Made by a program: the position numbers and the translations under genes. From contig JAQVZR010000149.1 in NCBI GenBank assembly GCA_028708105.1, positions 1 through 5,525 of the forward strand: DNA of 5,525 nucleotides. Reading direction: 5' to 3'. The notes beneath the pieces are model-generated. The model was not told the origin of the DNA. It was given only the letters and a program-made list of their open reading frames with translations, and did no database searches. Within the stretch, counting starts at the first letter, position 1, and each line of letters opens with the position of its first letter. Below, in pieces: positions 1 to 5,444 of the stretch. Source of the stretch: Desulfoplanes sp. Lineage in GTDB: Bacteria > Desulfobacterota > Desulfovibrionia > Desulfovibrionales > Desulfomicrobiaceae.

Positions 1-53
1 TCGGGGCCCAGGTTGTCGATGTTCAGCCGCGTAGAGAACCCCCGCAGTCCTAA
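1..53 (+). CDS. dnaX: DNA polymerase III subunit gamma/tau, C-terminal end only (partial)
   Basis: The third plus-strand frame reads a short tail, GAQVVDVQPRREPPQS, and stops at TAA 51-53. The two bases before it (TC) would complete a codon such as TTC, giving FGAQVVDV. DnaX/tau proteins often end with a short phenylalanine-glycine-x-x-valine-valine-x-valine strand followed by a polar tail, which fits. The position also fits: dnaX lies immediately upstream of ybaB and recR in very many bacteria. DnaX is the ATPase subunit of the clamp loader in the DNA polymerase III holoenzyme. Only about 16 residues are visible, so the call rests on gene order plus a short resemblance. The other two plus frames also stop within the first 75 bases, so they cannot be excluded from the sequence alone. 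Confidence 0.6.
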   Translation, partial: GAQVVDVQPRREPPQS

Positions 54-91
54 GGGGGGGCGAGCGGTATAGTATTTTACACATACCATCA

Positions 92-113
92 GCCGGGTAT
101 TCCGGCAGAGGAG
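92..113 (+). promoter_or_regulatory. Small GC hairpin abutting the ybaB ribosome binding site
   Basis: GCCGG (92-96) and CCGGC (102-106) form a perfect 5-bp stem with a 5-base loop. The Shine-Dalgarno sequence AGAGGAG (107-113) begins at the next base, 8 bases before the ATG at 122. The hairpin leaves the Shine-Dalgarno exposed, so it might hold the site open or protect the mRNA; this is inference. There is a TATAGT at 68-73 that resembles a -10 box, but I see no convincing -35 box, so transcription from the dnaX promoter is the simpler assumption. Confidence 0.4.
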
Positions 114-121
114 ATTGTATA

Positions 122-430
122 ATGGGAATGAATGATCTTGTTCGTCAGGCGCAGATAATGCAACAGAAAATGGCCACCATGCAGGAAGAGCTTAAGACGA
201 AAACCGTGGAAGCGTCGTCCGGTGGCGGGATGATCAACGTGACCGCCAATGGTGGACAGGAAATTTTGTCCATCCACATCGATCCCACGGTGATCAATCC
301 CGAGGACGTGGATATGCTCCAGGATTTGGTTCTGGCCGCGGTCAATGAGGCCCTGAAAAAAGCCAGAGATATGGTTCAGTCGGAAATGAGCCAGCTCACG
401 GGCGGGATAAATATCCCCGGGCTTTTTTAA
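122..430 (+). CDS. ybaB: Nucleoid-associated protein, YbaB/EbfC family
   Basis: This is a 102-residue protein, the usual length for the YbaB/EbfC family (about 100-110). These small dimeric proteins bind DNA with little sequence preference and sit on the nucleoid. Family hallmarks visible here are the N-terminal helix with LVRQAQIMQQKMATMQEEL (residues 6-24), the GGGMINVTANG strand region (34-44), the phrase IDPTVINPEDVDMLQDLV (53-70), the helix AVNEALKKARDMV (73-85) and the glycine-rich C-terminus ending in IPGLF. The ATG at 122 is preceded by AGAGGAG at a spacing of 8 bases. A second ATG two codons later (128) is a less well spaced alternative. It lies 68 bases after the probable dnaX stop and upstream of recR, the standard dnaX-ybaB-recR arrangement, which argues for a role linked to replication or recombination. 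Codon use looks like that of the neighbours. Confidence 0.95.
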   Translation: MGMNDLVRQAQIMQQKMATMQEELKTKTVEASSGGGMINVTANGGQEILSIHIDPTVINPEDVDMLQDLVLAAVNEALKKARDMVQSEMSQLTGGINIPGLF

Positions 431-476
431 CGCCTATTTTTTGAAAAGAGTGGCCCCCGGCAGCCTTATATTCCTC

Positions 477-510
477 GCGGAGAGCGTGGGCGTCCCGTCC
501 GCATTTTTTT
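477..510 (+). terminator. Candidate intrinsic terminator after ybaB
   Basis: GCGGA (477-481) pairs with TCCGC (498-502). Inside, GGG (488-490) pairs with CCC (494-496) around a CGT loop, with an asymmetric internal bulge at 482-487. One A (503) and then seven T's (504-510) follow. The GC-rich stem plus T run is what a Rho-independent terminator looks like, but the interrupted stem makes it weaker than the other two terminators in the window. If it works, recR is expressed at least partly separately from dnaX-ybaB. Confidence 0.45.
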
Positions 511-534
511 GTACCATCCTTGCGTGTGCAACGT

Positions 535-564
535 TTTGATTGTTTTGGATGTTGGATTTGTGAT
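535..564 (+). promoter_or_regulatory. recR: Weak candidate promoter for recR
   Basis: TTGATT (535-540) matches 4 of 6 bases of the sigma-70 -35 consensus. TGTGAT (559-564) matches 4 of 6 of the -10 consensus, with an 18-base spacer. It lies in a T/G-rich stretch (about 534-576) between the terminator-like hairpin and the recR start, where a promoter would be expected if that terminator is real. The match is weak and similar matches occur by chance. Confidence 0.2.
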
Positions 565-577
565 CGGTTTTTTAGAA

Positions 578-610
578 ATGTTCCGTCCGGACGCTGTCCG
601 GGCGGAGCGT
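578..610 (+). promoter_or_regulatory. Long stable hairpin just upstream of the recR ribosome binding site
   Basis: TCCGTCCGGAC (582-592) and GTCCGGGCGGA (596-606) form an 11-bp stem with one G-U pair and a 3-base GCT loop. Pairing can continue outward through 578-581 and 607-610 with two further G-U pairs, for about 15 bp in all. No T run follows, so it is not a standard terminator on this strand; on the minus strand the following bases are A-rich rather than T-rich. The stem ends 8 bases before the recR Shine-Dalgarno GAGGG (619-623). A role in translation or mRNA stability of recR is possible but unproven. Confidence 0.5.
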
Positions 611-632
611 GTTGTTATGAGGGTGTTCTCTA

Positions 633-1238
633 TTGTCGAATCTTCCCAAGCCTCTGCAAGATGTTGTTGAACGTTTTTCCTCCCTGCCGGGCATCGGCCC
701 CAAGAGCGCCTTGCGTATGGCTATGGCCATTCTTAAATGGCCGGAGGTCCAGGCTCAGGGATTGGGACAGAGTATTCTGGCCCTACGCAAAAGCCTGGCC
801 ATCTGTTCCCAATGTGGCAGCCTGGCTGACAGTGATCCCTGCCCCATCTGTTCTGACCCTGCGCGGTACAATGGTCAGATCTGCGTGGTCGGTGAGTGGG
901 ACTCTCTGCTGGTTATGGAAGAGGCTGGAGGGTATAGGGGACGGTATTTTATTCTCGGCGGGCTGCTTTCCCCCCTGGATGGGGTGCAGCCCCAGGATCT
1001 GGAAATTGATCGCCTCAAGGCCTTTTTGCGTCAGGACGATGTGCGGGAACTTATCCTGGCTCTGGGTACCACTGGTGACGCTGAGGCCACAGGGTCGTAT
1101 CTCAAAAATATGGTGGATAAAGAATTCCCGCAGGTCAGCATCACCCGGTTGGCGCAGGGCATCCCTTTGGGATCTGAGGTGAAGTACATGGATCGCAATA
1201 CATTGCGGCAATCGTTGCAATATCGGCAGGCGTTGTAG
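633..1238 (+). CDS. recR: Recombination mediator protein RecR
   Basis: RecR works with RecO (and RecF) to load RecA onto single-stranded DNA coated with SSB during gap repair; it forms a ring-shaped tetramer on DNA. The 201-residue product has the usual length and domain order. It has an N-terminal helix-hairpin-helix (LPGIGPKSALRMA, 18-30) and a four-cysteine zinc site (C58, C61, C70, C73). A Toprim domain starts near ICVVGEWDSLLVMEE (83-97, with acidic E88) and runs through GRYFILGGLLSPLDG. The conserved C-terminal segment is RLAQGIPLGSEVKYMD (172-187). The start is TTG at 633: it is the only common start codon between an in-frame stop at 618-620 and Met29. Met29 would remove the helix-hairpin-helix. 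GAGGG at 619-623 gives a 9-base spacing. recR lies downstream of dnaX and ybaB as in most bacteria. A strong terminator ends the unit about 75 bases after the stop. Confidence 0.97.
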   Translation: MSNLPKPLQDVVERFSSLPGIGPKSALRMAMAILKWPEVQAQGLGQSILALRKSLAICSQCGSLADSDPCPICSDPARYNGQICVVGEWDSLLVMEEAGGYRGRYFILGGLLSPLDGVQPQDLEIDRLKAFLRQDDVRELILALGTTGDAEATGSYLKNMVDKEFPQVSITRLAQGIPLGSEVKYMDRNTLRQSLQYRQAL

Positions 1239-1311
1239 GGAACGGTGCATAGTGCTCCTGTCATCCCAAAATATAGGTATTTTTGTAGGTTCCTCTGATG
1301 GGCCTGCATAC

Positions 1312-1340
1312 AACGGGCAGTTCTTGAACTGCCCGTTTTT
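1312..1340 (+). terminator. Intrinsic terminator after recR
   Basis: AACGGGCAGTT (1312-1322) and AACTGCCCGTT (1327-1337) form a perfect 11-bp stem with a CTTG loop. The stem runs into five consecutive T's (1336-1340). This is a textbook Rho-independent terminator. The A's on the 5' side also make it a usable terminator on the minus strand. It separates recR from recD2, so recD2 probably has its own promoter or depends on read-through. Confidence 0.88.
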
Positions 1341-1421
1341 CAGTGCCACGGCAGATGCTGGAAAACAGCGATTGTACCGCATCAGACCCGGCCAAGACCC
1401 TTTTTCAGGAATACGTATCCA

Positions 1422-3605
1422 GTGAACACTACTCCCCAGACCATCAAGGGCGAGGTTCAATCCATCGTCTTTTCTAATGCTGAGAACGGGTTTCTCATTG
1501 CCCGGATCAGAGCCAAGGGAGAACCGGGGCAGGTGGTTGTGGTGGGGAGTATGGGGCAGGTGTCTCCCGGGGAAATGCTCGAACTTACCGGCACCTGGAA
1601 GGAACACCCCAAGTTTGGGCGTCAGTTCCAGGTCCAGACGTGTGTTCAGGTGCTCCCGGCAACGGTGAACGGGATCAAGCGGTATCTGGCCTCGGGGTGC
1701 ATCAAGGGCATCGGCGAGACCATGGCCGATCGGTTGATCACAGCCTTTGGAGCCAAGGTCCTGGATATCCTGGATGAAGAGCCGCAGCGGTTGCTCAAGG
1801 TCCCCGGGCTGGGTAAAAAGACTTTGGTCAAGATTCTTGAATCCTGGGAAAAGCAGCGAGAAATCCGGGCGTTGATGCTTTTTTTGCAGAGTTACGGCAT
1901 TGCCCCTACCTTTGCGGGTAAAATTTTTAAGAAATATGGAATCCAGGCCGTTGAGCGTCTCAAGCAGGACCCTTACCAATTGGTCTATGATATCCGGGGG
2001 GTCGGTTTTACCACGGCCGATGCCATGGCCTTAAAGCTCGGTTTTGCTCCGGATTCTCCTCAGCGTATCCAGGCCGGGATTATGTATGTTCTTTTCCAGC
2101 AGGGAGAGCGGGGCAATCTTTTTTATCCCCAAGACGCCTTGCTGGAAAAGACGGCCCATGCCCTGGGGGATCTGGATGTGGGACTGCTCCAGGAAGGGCT
2201 GAACGGGCTGGTGGAATCCAAGCGTGTGGTGGTGGAAAACCTGCCCGAGCAGGGGATTCATGATGCCGTGTATCCCGTGTTTTTTTACAAGATGGAACGG
2301 GAAATCGTATCCAGGCTCCAGGGGCTTGCTTCCCATGCGGTCCATGTCAAGGACGAGAAGCTCCTGGCCGTTGTTGAGGAACAGGAGAACAAAGCCAATA
2401 TAGCTCTCTCCTCGGAGCAGAAGGATGCCGTGCTGGGGGCCTGCAAAAACAAGGTGTATATTCTTACCGGAGGCCCGGGGACGGGGAAGACCACGATCAC
2501 CCGCATGGTGGCCTGGTCCCTTCATTCTCTGGGTCTGGAGGTCAAGCTGGCCGCTCCTACGGGCCGGGCGGCCAAACGTCTGGCCGAGGCCACCGGACGT
2601 TCGGCCTCCACGATCCATCGACTGCTCAAATACGATCCTGTTTCCGAAGGGGGCTTCTGCTTCAATGAGGACAAAAAACTCAAGGTCGATGCCCTCATCG
2701 TGGACGAGGTGTCCATGCTCGATTGCGTTCTGGCCCTGAATCTGTTGCGCGCCTTGCCCTTGACCTGCCGGATCATTCTGGTGGGGGATGTCAACCAGCT
2801 CCCGCCGGTTGGTCCGGGCAATCTGCTGCGGGACTGTCTGGAAAGCGGCGTTCTGCCCCATATGCGTCTGACTCAGATCTTTCGTCAGGCTCAGGAAAGC
2901 ATGATCGTGGTCAATGCTCACAGGATTAATCAGGGGCAATTTCCCGAAGGGGCGACCAAACCCGTACCCCAGGCTGATTTTTTCTGGGTGGAAAACGAGA
3001 ACCCCCAGCGCATCCAGCAACTGGTCCTCAAAATGGTCTGCGACCGTATGCCTGAGGTCTACGGTCTTGATCCCATGCGCGATGTCCAGGTGCTTACTCC
3101 CATGCATAAGGGGGATGTGGGCACCATCCAGCTCAACGCGCTGCTCCAGGAACGCCTCAATCCCCATGGGGACGAGGTCAAAAGGGGGCAACGGATTTTC
3201 AGAGTGGGGGACCGTGTTCTGCAGATGCGCAACAATTACGACAAGGATGTGTTCAATGGCGATCTTGGCTGGATTGTTTCTCTGGACCGGGAGGCAGAAA
3301 CCCTGGAAATCGATTTCGAGGGTCGGGAGGTCAGCTACGATTTTGAAGACCTGGAAGAACTTTCCCTGGCTTATGCTATAAGCGTGCACAAATCCCAAGG
3401 CAGCGAGTATCCGGCCATCATCATGCCCGTGGTCACTCAGCATTACATGCTTTTGCAGCGGAACCTTATCTACACCGGTCTTACCCGGGCTAGAAAACTG
3501 GCCGTGATGATAGGCAGCCGCCGGGCCCTGTCCATTGGTCTGAAGAACAAGGAAAGCTCCAAGCGGTTTACCCATCTCATCTATCGGCTGCGGGAAGCAT
3601 TCTAA
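1422..3605 (+). CDS. recD2: RecD2-type (RecD-like) ATP-dependent 5'-3' DNA helicase
   Basis: This 727-residue protein is a superfamily 1B helicase of the RecD2 family, which unwinds DNA 5' to 3' and, unlike RecD, works without RecBC. The N-terminus has an OB-like region (about 8-75, with VFSNAENGFLIARI). Helix-hairpin-helix motifs follow at IKGIGETMADRL (94-105), VPGLGKKTLVKIL (127-139) and IRGVGFTTADAMALKLG (191-207). Helicase motifs are complete: Walker A GGPGTGKTT (350-358), motif Ia APTGRAAKRL (378-387), Walker B LIVDEVSM (425-432), motif III GDVNQLPPVGPG (455-466), motif IV RLTQIFRQA (482-490), motif V YAISVHKSQGSEYP (651-664) and motif VI LIYTGLTRARK (682-692). The length is typical. 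The start is GTG at 1422; the frame is open back to a stop at 1296-1298, but no ATG, GTG or TTG lies between, and the next Met (44) would cut the OB region. The ribosome site is modest (CAGGA, 1406-1410, 11 bases away). The product probably acts in repair or at stalled forks. Confidence 0.95.
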   Translation: MNTTPQTIKGEVQSIVFSNAENGFLIARIRAKGEPGQVVVVGSMGQVSPGEMLELTGTWKEHPKFGRQFQVQTCVQVLPATVNGIKRYLASGCIKGIGETMADRLITAFGAKVLDILDEEPQRLLKVPGLGKKTLVKILESWEKQREIRALMLFLQSYGIAPTFAGKIFKKYGIQAVERLKQDPYQLVYDIRGVGFTTADAMALKLGFAPDSPQRIQAGIMYVLFQQGERGNLFYPQDALLEKTAHALGDLDVGLLQEGLNGLVESKRVVVENLPEQGIHDAVYPVFFYKMEREIVSRLQGLASHAVHVKDEKLLAVVEEQENKANIALSSEQKDAVLGACKNKVYILTGGPGTGKTTITRMVAWSLHSLGLEVKLAAPTGRAAKRLAEATGRSASTIHRLLKYDPVSEGGFCFNEDKKLKVDALIVDEVSMLDCVLALNLLRALPLTCRIILVGDVNQLPPVGPGNLLRDCLESGVLPHMRLTQIFRQAQESMIVVNAHRINQGQFPEGATKPVPQADFFWVENENPQRIQQLVLKMVCDRMPEVYGLDPMRDVQVLTPMHKGDVGTIQLNALLQERLNPHGDEVKRGQRIFRVGDRVLQMRNNYDKDVFNGDLGWIVSLDREAETLEIDFEGREVSYDFEDLEELSLAYAISVHKSQGSEYPAIIMPVVTQHYMLLQRNLIYTGLTRARKLAVMIGSRRALSIGLKNKESSKRFTHLIYRLREAF

Positions 3606-3836
3606 TTCCCGGCAGTTTGCCCTTATTTTTCCCCTTGTGTACCGTGTTTTGCTCGGTATGCACCTTTCCTGATGTATCCTGATCCTCTCTGCCCTTCCCT
3701 GTCTGACCATTGGCCCTTGACGTTATTGACGCAATCCATGATCGCAGTACGCAGGGTTTGCAAAAATTTCTGCGTCCGAATATGGGTTTTGATCTGAATA
3801 ACGGGCTTGAATATTTTATATGATAAAGGAGATACC
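3606..3836 (+). other. Intergenic region between recD2 and aspA
   Basis: No convincing gene is seen here. The region holds a weak terminator-like element after recD2 (GGCA 3611-3614, loop GTT, TGCC 3618-3621, then a T-rich stretch ending near 3630). A 9-bp hairpin with two G-U pairs follows (3636-3644 with 3654-3662) without a T run. TTGACG occurs twice, at 3717-3722 and 3726-3731, and either copy could be a -35 box, but no good -10 box lies at the right distance. ACGCAG (3749-3754) can pair with CTGCGT (3770-3775). TTGATctgaATAAC (3789-3802) matches 8 of 10 fixed positions of the FNR consensus TTGAT-N4-ATCAA. The region probably carries the aspA promoter and perhaps an operator, but I cannot place them firmly. 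Confidence 0.5.
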
Positions 3837-3839
3837 GTG
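3825..3839 (+). promoter_or_regulatory. aspA: aspA ribosome binding site that decides the start
   Basis: AAAGGAG (3825-3831) is a near-perfect Shine-Dalgarno sequence, 5 bases before GTG at 3837-3839. An in-frame TTG lies upstream at 3807, just after an in-frame stop at 3795-3797, but it has no ribosome site and would add ten residues unlike the family N-terminus. The GTG start gives MKDCRIEHDCIGQREVP, which lines up with the E. coli aspartase N-terminus. Confidence 0.85.
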
Positions 3840-5249
3840 AAAGATTGCCGCATTGAACACGATTGCATCGGTCAGCGAGAAGTCCCCTGTGAATGTTATT
3901 ATGGCGTCCAGACCTTGAGAGCCGTTGAAAACTACAAAATCAGCGGTATCCCCATCAGTCATTATCCCCGATTGATTGATTCGTTGGCGTATATAAAAGA
4001 GGCAGCAGCTCAGGCCAACTGTGAGTTGGGATTGCTGGATGAAAATAGAGCCAAGCATATTACCCTGGCCTGTGAAAAAATATTGGAGGGAAACCTGTAC
4101 GATCAATTTGTGGTCGACGTGATCCAGGGCGGTGCCGGGACCTCTACCAATATGAATGCCAATGAGGTCATCGCCAACCTGGGTCTGGAAAGCATGGGCC
4201 ATGCTTGTGGAGAGTATGAGTATCTGCATCCGAATATCCACGTGAACATGTCCCAGTCCACCAACGATGTGTATCCTACAGCCGTGCGCGTTACCTTGAT
4301 TATCAAAATCAGCCGGCTTATCGAAGCCATGGCCGACCTGAAAAAAGCCTTTGAAAAAAAGGCCGAGGAGTTCAAGGATATCATCAAAATGGGGCGTACC
4401 CAGCTCCAGGATGCGGTGCCCATGACCCTGGGGCAGGAATTTTCCGTGTATGCGGTGATGATCGGCGAAGATATGATGCGTCTGCAGGAAACCAAAGATC
4501 TGGTGCGTGAGATCAATATGGGTGCTACGGCCATTGGTACGGGACTGAATGCTCATCCTGACTACGCTGACCTGGTAACGGAAAAACTGTCTGCCCTGCT
4601 GGGTATCAAACTGGTCAAAGCTGAGAATCTGGTGGAGGCAACCCAGGATACCGGAGCTTATGTCCAGCTTTCCGGGGTGTTGAAACGTGTGGCGGTCAAG
4701 GTTTCCAAAATCTGTAACGATCTTCGGTTGATGTCTTCCGGTCCCCGCTGCGGTTTCAACGAGATCAATCTTCCCCCCATGGCTCCGGGGTCTTCCATCA
4801 TGCCGGGCAAGGTCAACCCGGTTATCCCCGAGGTGGTCAATCAGACCTGTTTTTATGTGGTTGGAGCGGATATGACTGTGACCATGGCCTGTGAGGCCGG
4901 ACAGTTGGAGCTCAATGTTATGGAGCCGGTCATTGCTCACAGCCTGTTCAGTTCGCTTATGTATCTGCGCAACGCCTTTTTGACCCTGGCCACCCGGTGT
5001 ATCGAAGGCATTACCGCAAATGAGGAGGTCTGTCGCAATTATGTCCGTAACAGCATCGGCCTGGTCACGGCGCTCAATCCATATATCGGTTATGAAAAAT
5101 CCACGGAAGTGGCCCACGAGGCATTGCTCACGGGTACTTCCGTTTATGATATCATTTTAGCCAAAGGGTATCTGAACAAGGATGATCTGGACGATATCCT
5201 GTCACCCGAAAATATGATCAAACCTAGATATTTTCACAAAAGGAACTAA
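3837..5249 (+). CDS. aspA: Aspartate ammonia-lyase (aspartase)
   Basis: Aspartase (EC 4.3.1.1) reversibly converts L-aspartate to fumarate and ammonium in the cytoplasm, as a homotetramer. The 470-residue product has the usual length for the aspartase/fumarase superfamily. Conserved regions, numbered from the GTG start, are QGGAGTSTNMNANE (97-110), SQSTNDVYPT (139-148), KMGRTQLQDAVPMTLGQEF (184-202) and the signature GSSIMPGKVNP (318-328) with the catalytic serine on its flexible loop. The C-terminal domain includes GITANEEVC near 391-399 and ends with a helical segment rich in D and L. GRTQ rather than the GRTH of class II fumarases, together with close likeness to E. coli AspA as recalled, favours aspartase over fumarase. 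The 480-residue reading from TTG 3807 is less likely than the GTG start. aspA lies 231 bases after recD2 and has its own terminator, so it is probably a separate transcription unit. It may supply fumarate as an electron acceptor or allow growth on aspartate; that role is inference. Confidence 0.93.
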   Translation: MKDCRIEHDCIGQREVPCECYYGVQTLRAVENYKISGIPISHYPRLIDSLAYIKEAAAQANCELGLLDENRAKHITLACEKILEGNLYDQFVVDVIQGGAGTSTNMNANEVIANLGLESMGHACGEYEYLHPNIHVNMSQSTNDVYPTAVRVTLIIKISRLIEAMADLKKAFEKKAEEFKDIIKMGRTQLQDAVPMTLGQEFSVYAVMIGEDMMRLQETKDLVREINMGATAIGTGLNAHPDYADLVTEKLSALLGIKLVKAENLVEATQDTGAYVQLSGVLKRVAVKVSKICNDLRLMSSGPRCGFNEINLPPMAPGSSIMPGKVNPVIPEVVNQTCFYVVGADMTVTMACEAGQLELNVMEPVIAHSLFSSLMYLRNAFLTLATRCIEGITANEEVCRNYVRNSIGLVTALNPYIGYEKSTEVAHEALLTGTSVYDIILAKGYLNKDDLDDILSPENMIKPRYFHKRN

Positions 5250-5260
5250 GACGCTTTTTC

Positions 5261-5292
5261 AAGCCTCCGGCCATGGGGTCGGGGGCTTTTTT
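5261..5292 (+). terminator. Intrinsic terminator after aspA
   Basis: AAGCCTCCGGCC (5261-5272) and GGTCGGGGGCTT (5277-5288) form a 12-bp stem with two G-U pairs and an ATGG loop. It runs directly into six T's (5287-5292). It starts 11 bases after the aspA stop codon and is a clear Rho-independent terminator. Confidence 0.9.
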
Positions 5293-5300
5293 GGTTTTGG

Positions 5301-5370
5301 GGACCAGAAGACGTATGGGGCGATACAACCCACGACGCCGGAATGTACCCGGAGCAGAAGACAATGGGGC
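5301..5370 (+). repeat. Imperfect direct repeat pair, 50-base spacing
   Basis: Copy 1 (5301-5321) reads GGA-c-CAGAAGAC-gt-ATGGGGC. Copy 2 (5351-5370) reads GGA-g-CAGAAGAC-a-ATGGGGC. Eighteen bases match, with one substitution and a small indel. So long a match within such a short gap is not expected by chance. It could be a pair of binding sites, a local duplication or the remains of a small repeat. No function can be assigned. Confidence 0.5.
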
Positions 5371-5444
5371 CAGCGAAATGTTTTTTTCGGTGGATAATAA
5401 TCCGTCATATCGCTGTGAAATTTGTGCTGCAGCGCGTGTAATAG

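Noticed and set aside
404..428. Second terminator-like element inside the ybaB 3' end (GGGAT 404-408 with ATCCC 413-417, T run 423-428)
   Set aside because: The stem is only 5 bp and is separated from the T run by five bases. It overlaps conserved coding sequence, so it is probably incidental.
520..1182. 220-codon plus-strand open frame overlapping recR
   Set aside because: It is out of frame with recR, with a composition rich in W, C, R and P typical of a wrong frame.
1239..1421. Possible tRNA or small RNA gene between recR and recD2
   Set aside because: No cloverleaf or conserved T-arm sequence is seen; the only strong structure is the intrinsic terminator.
783..1979. 398-codon minus-strand open frame spanning the recR-recD2 gap
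   Set aside because: It crosses two real genes and a strong terminator, and shows no domain or ribosome site. It is a shadow frame.
2031..3710. 559-codon open frame on the minus strand opposite recD2
   Set aside because: It is antisense to a gene with every helicase motif intact. Its product is rich in H, Q and G with no recognisable domain, as expected from the shadow of a GC-rich coding strand.
3623..3868. 81-codon minus-strand frame covering the recD2-aspA gap
   Set aside because: It has no Shine-Dalgarno before its ATG, begins inside the aspA coding region and has no recognisable features. A real small gene cannot be fully excluded.
3816..5117. 433-codon open frame on the minus strand opposite aspA
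   Set aside because: It is the shadow of a complete aspartase gene; the product is low in complexity (H, G, Q, I, D) and matches no family I know.
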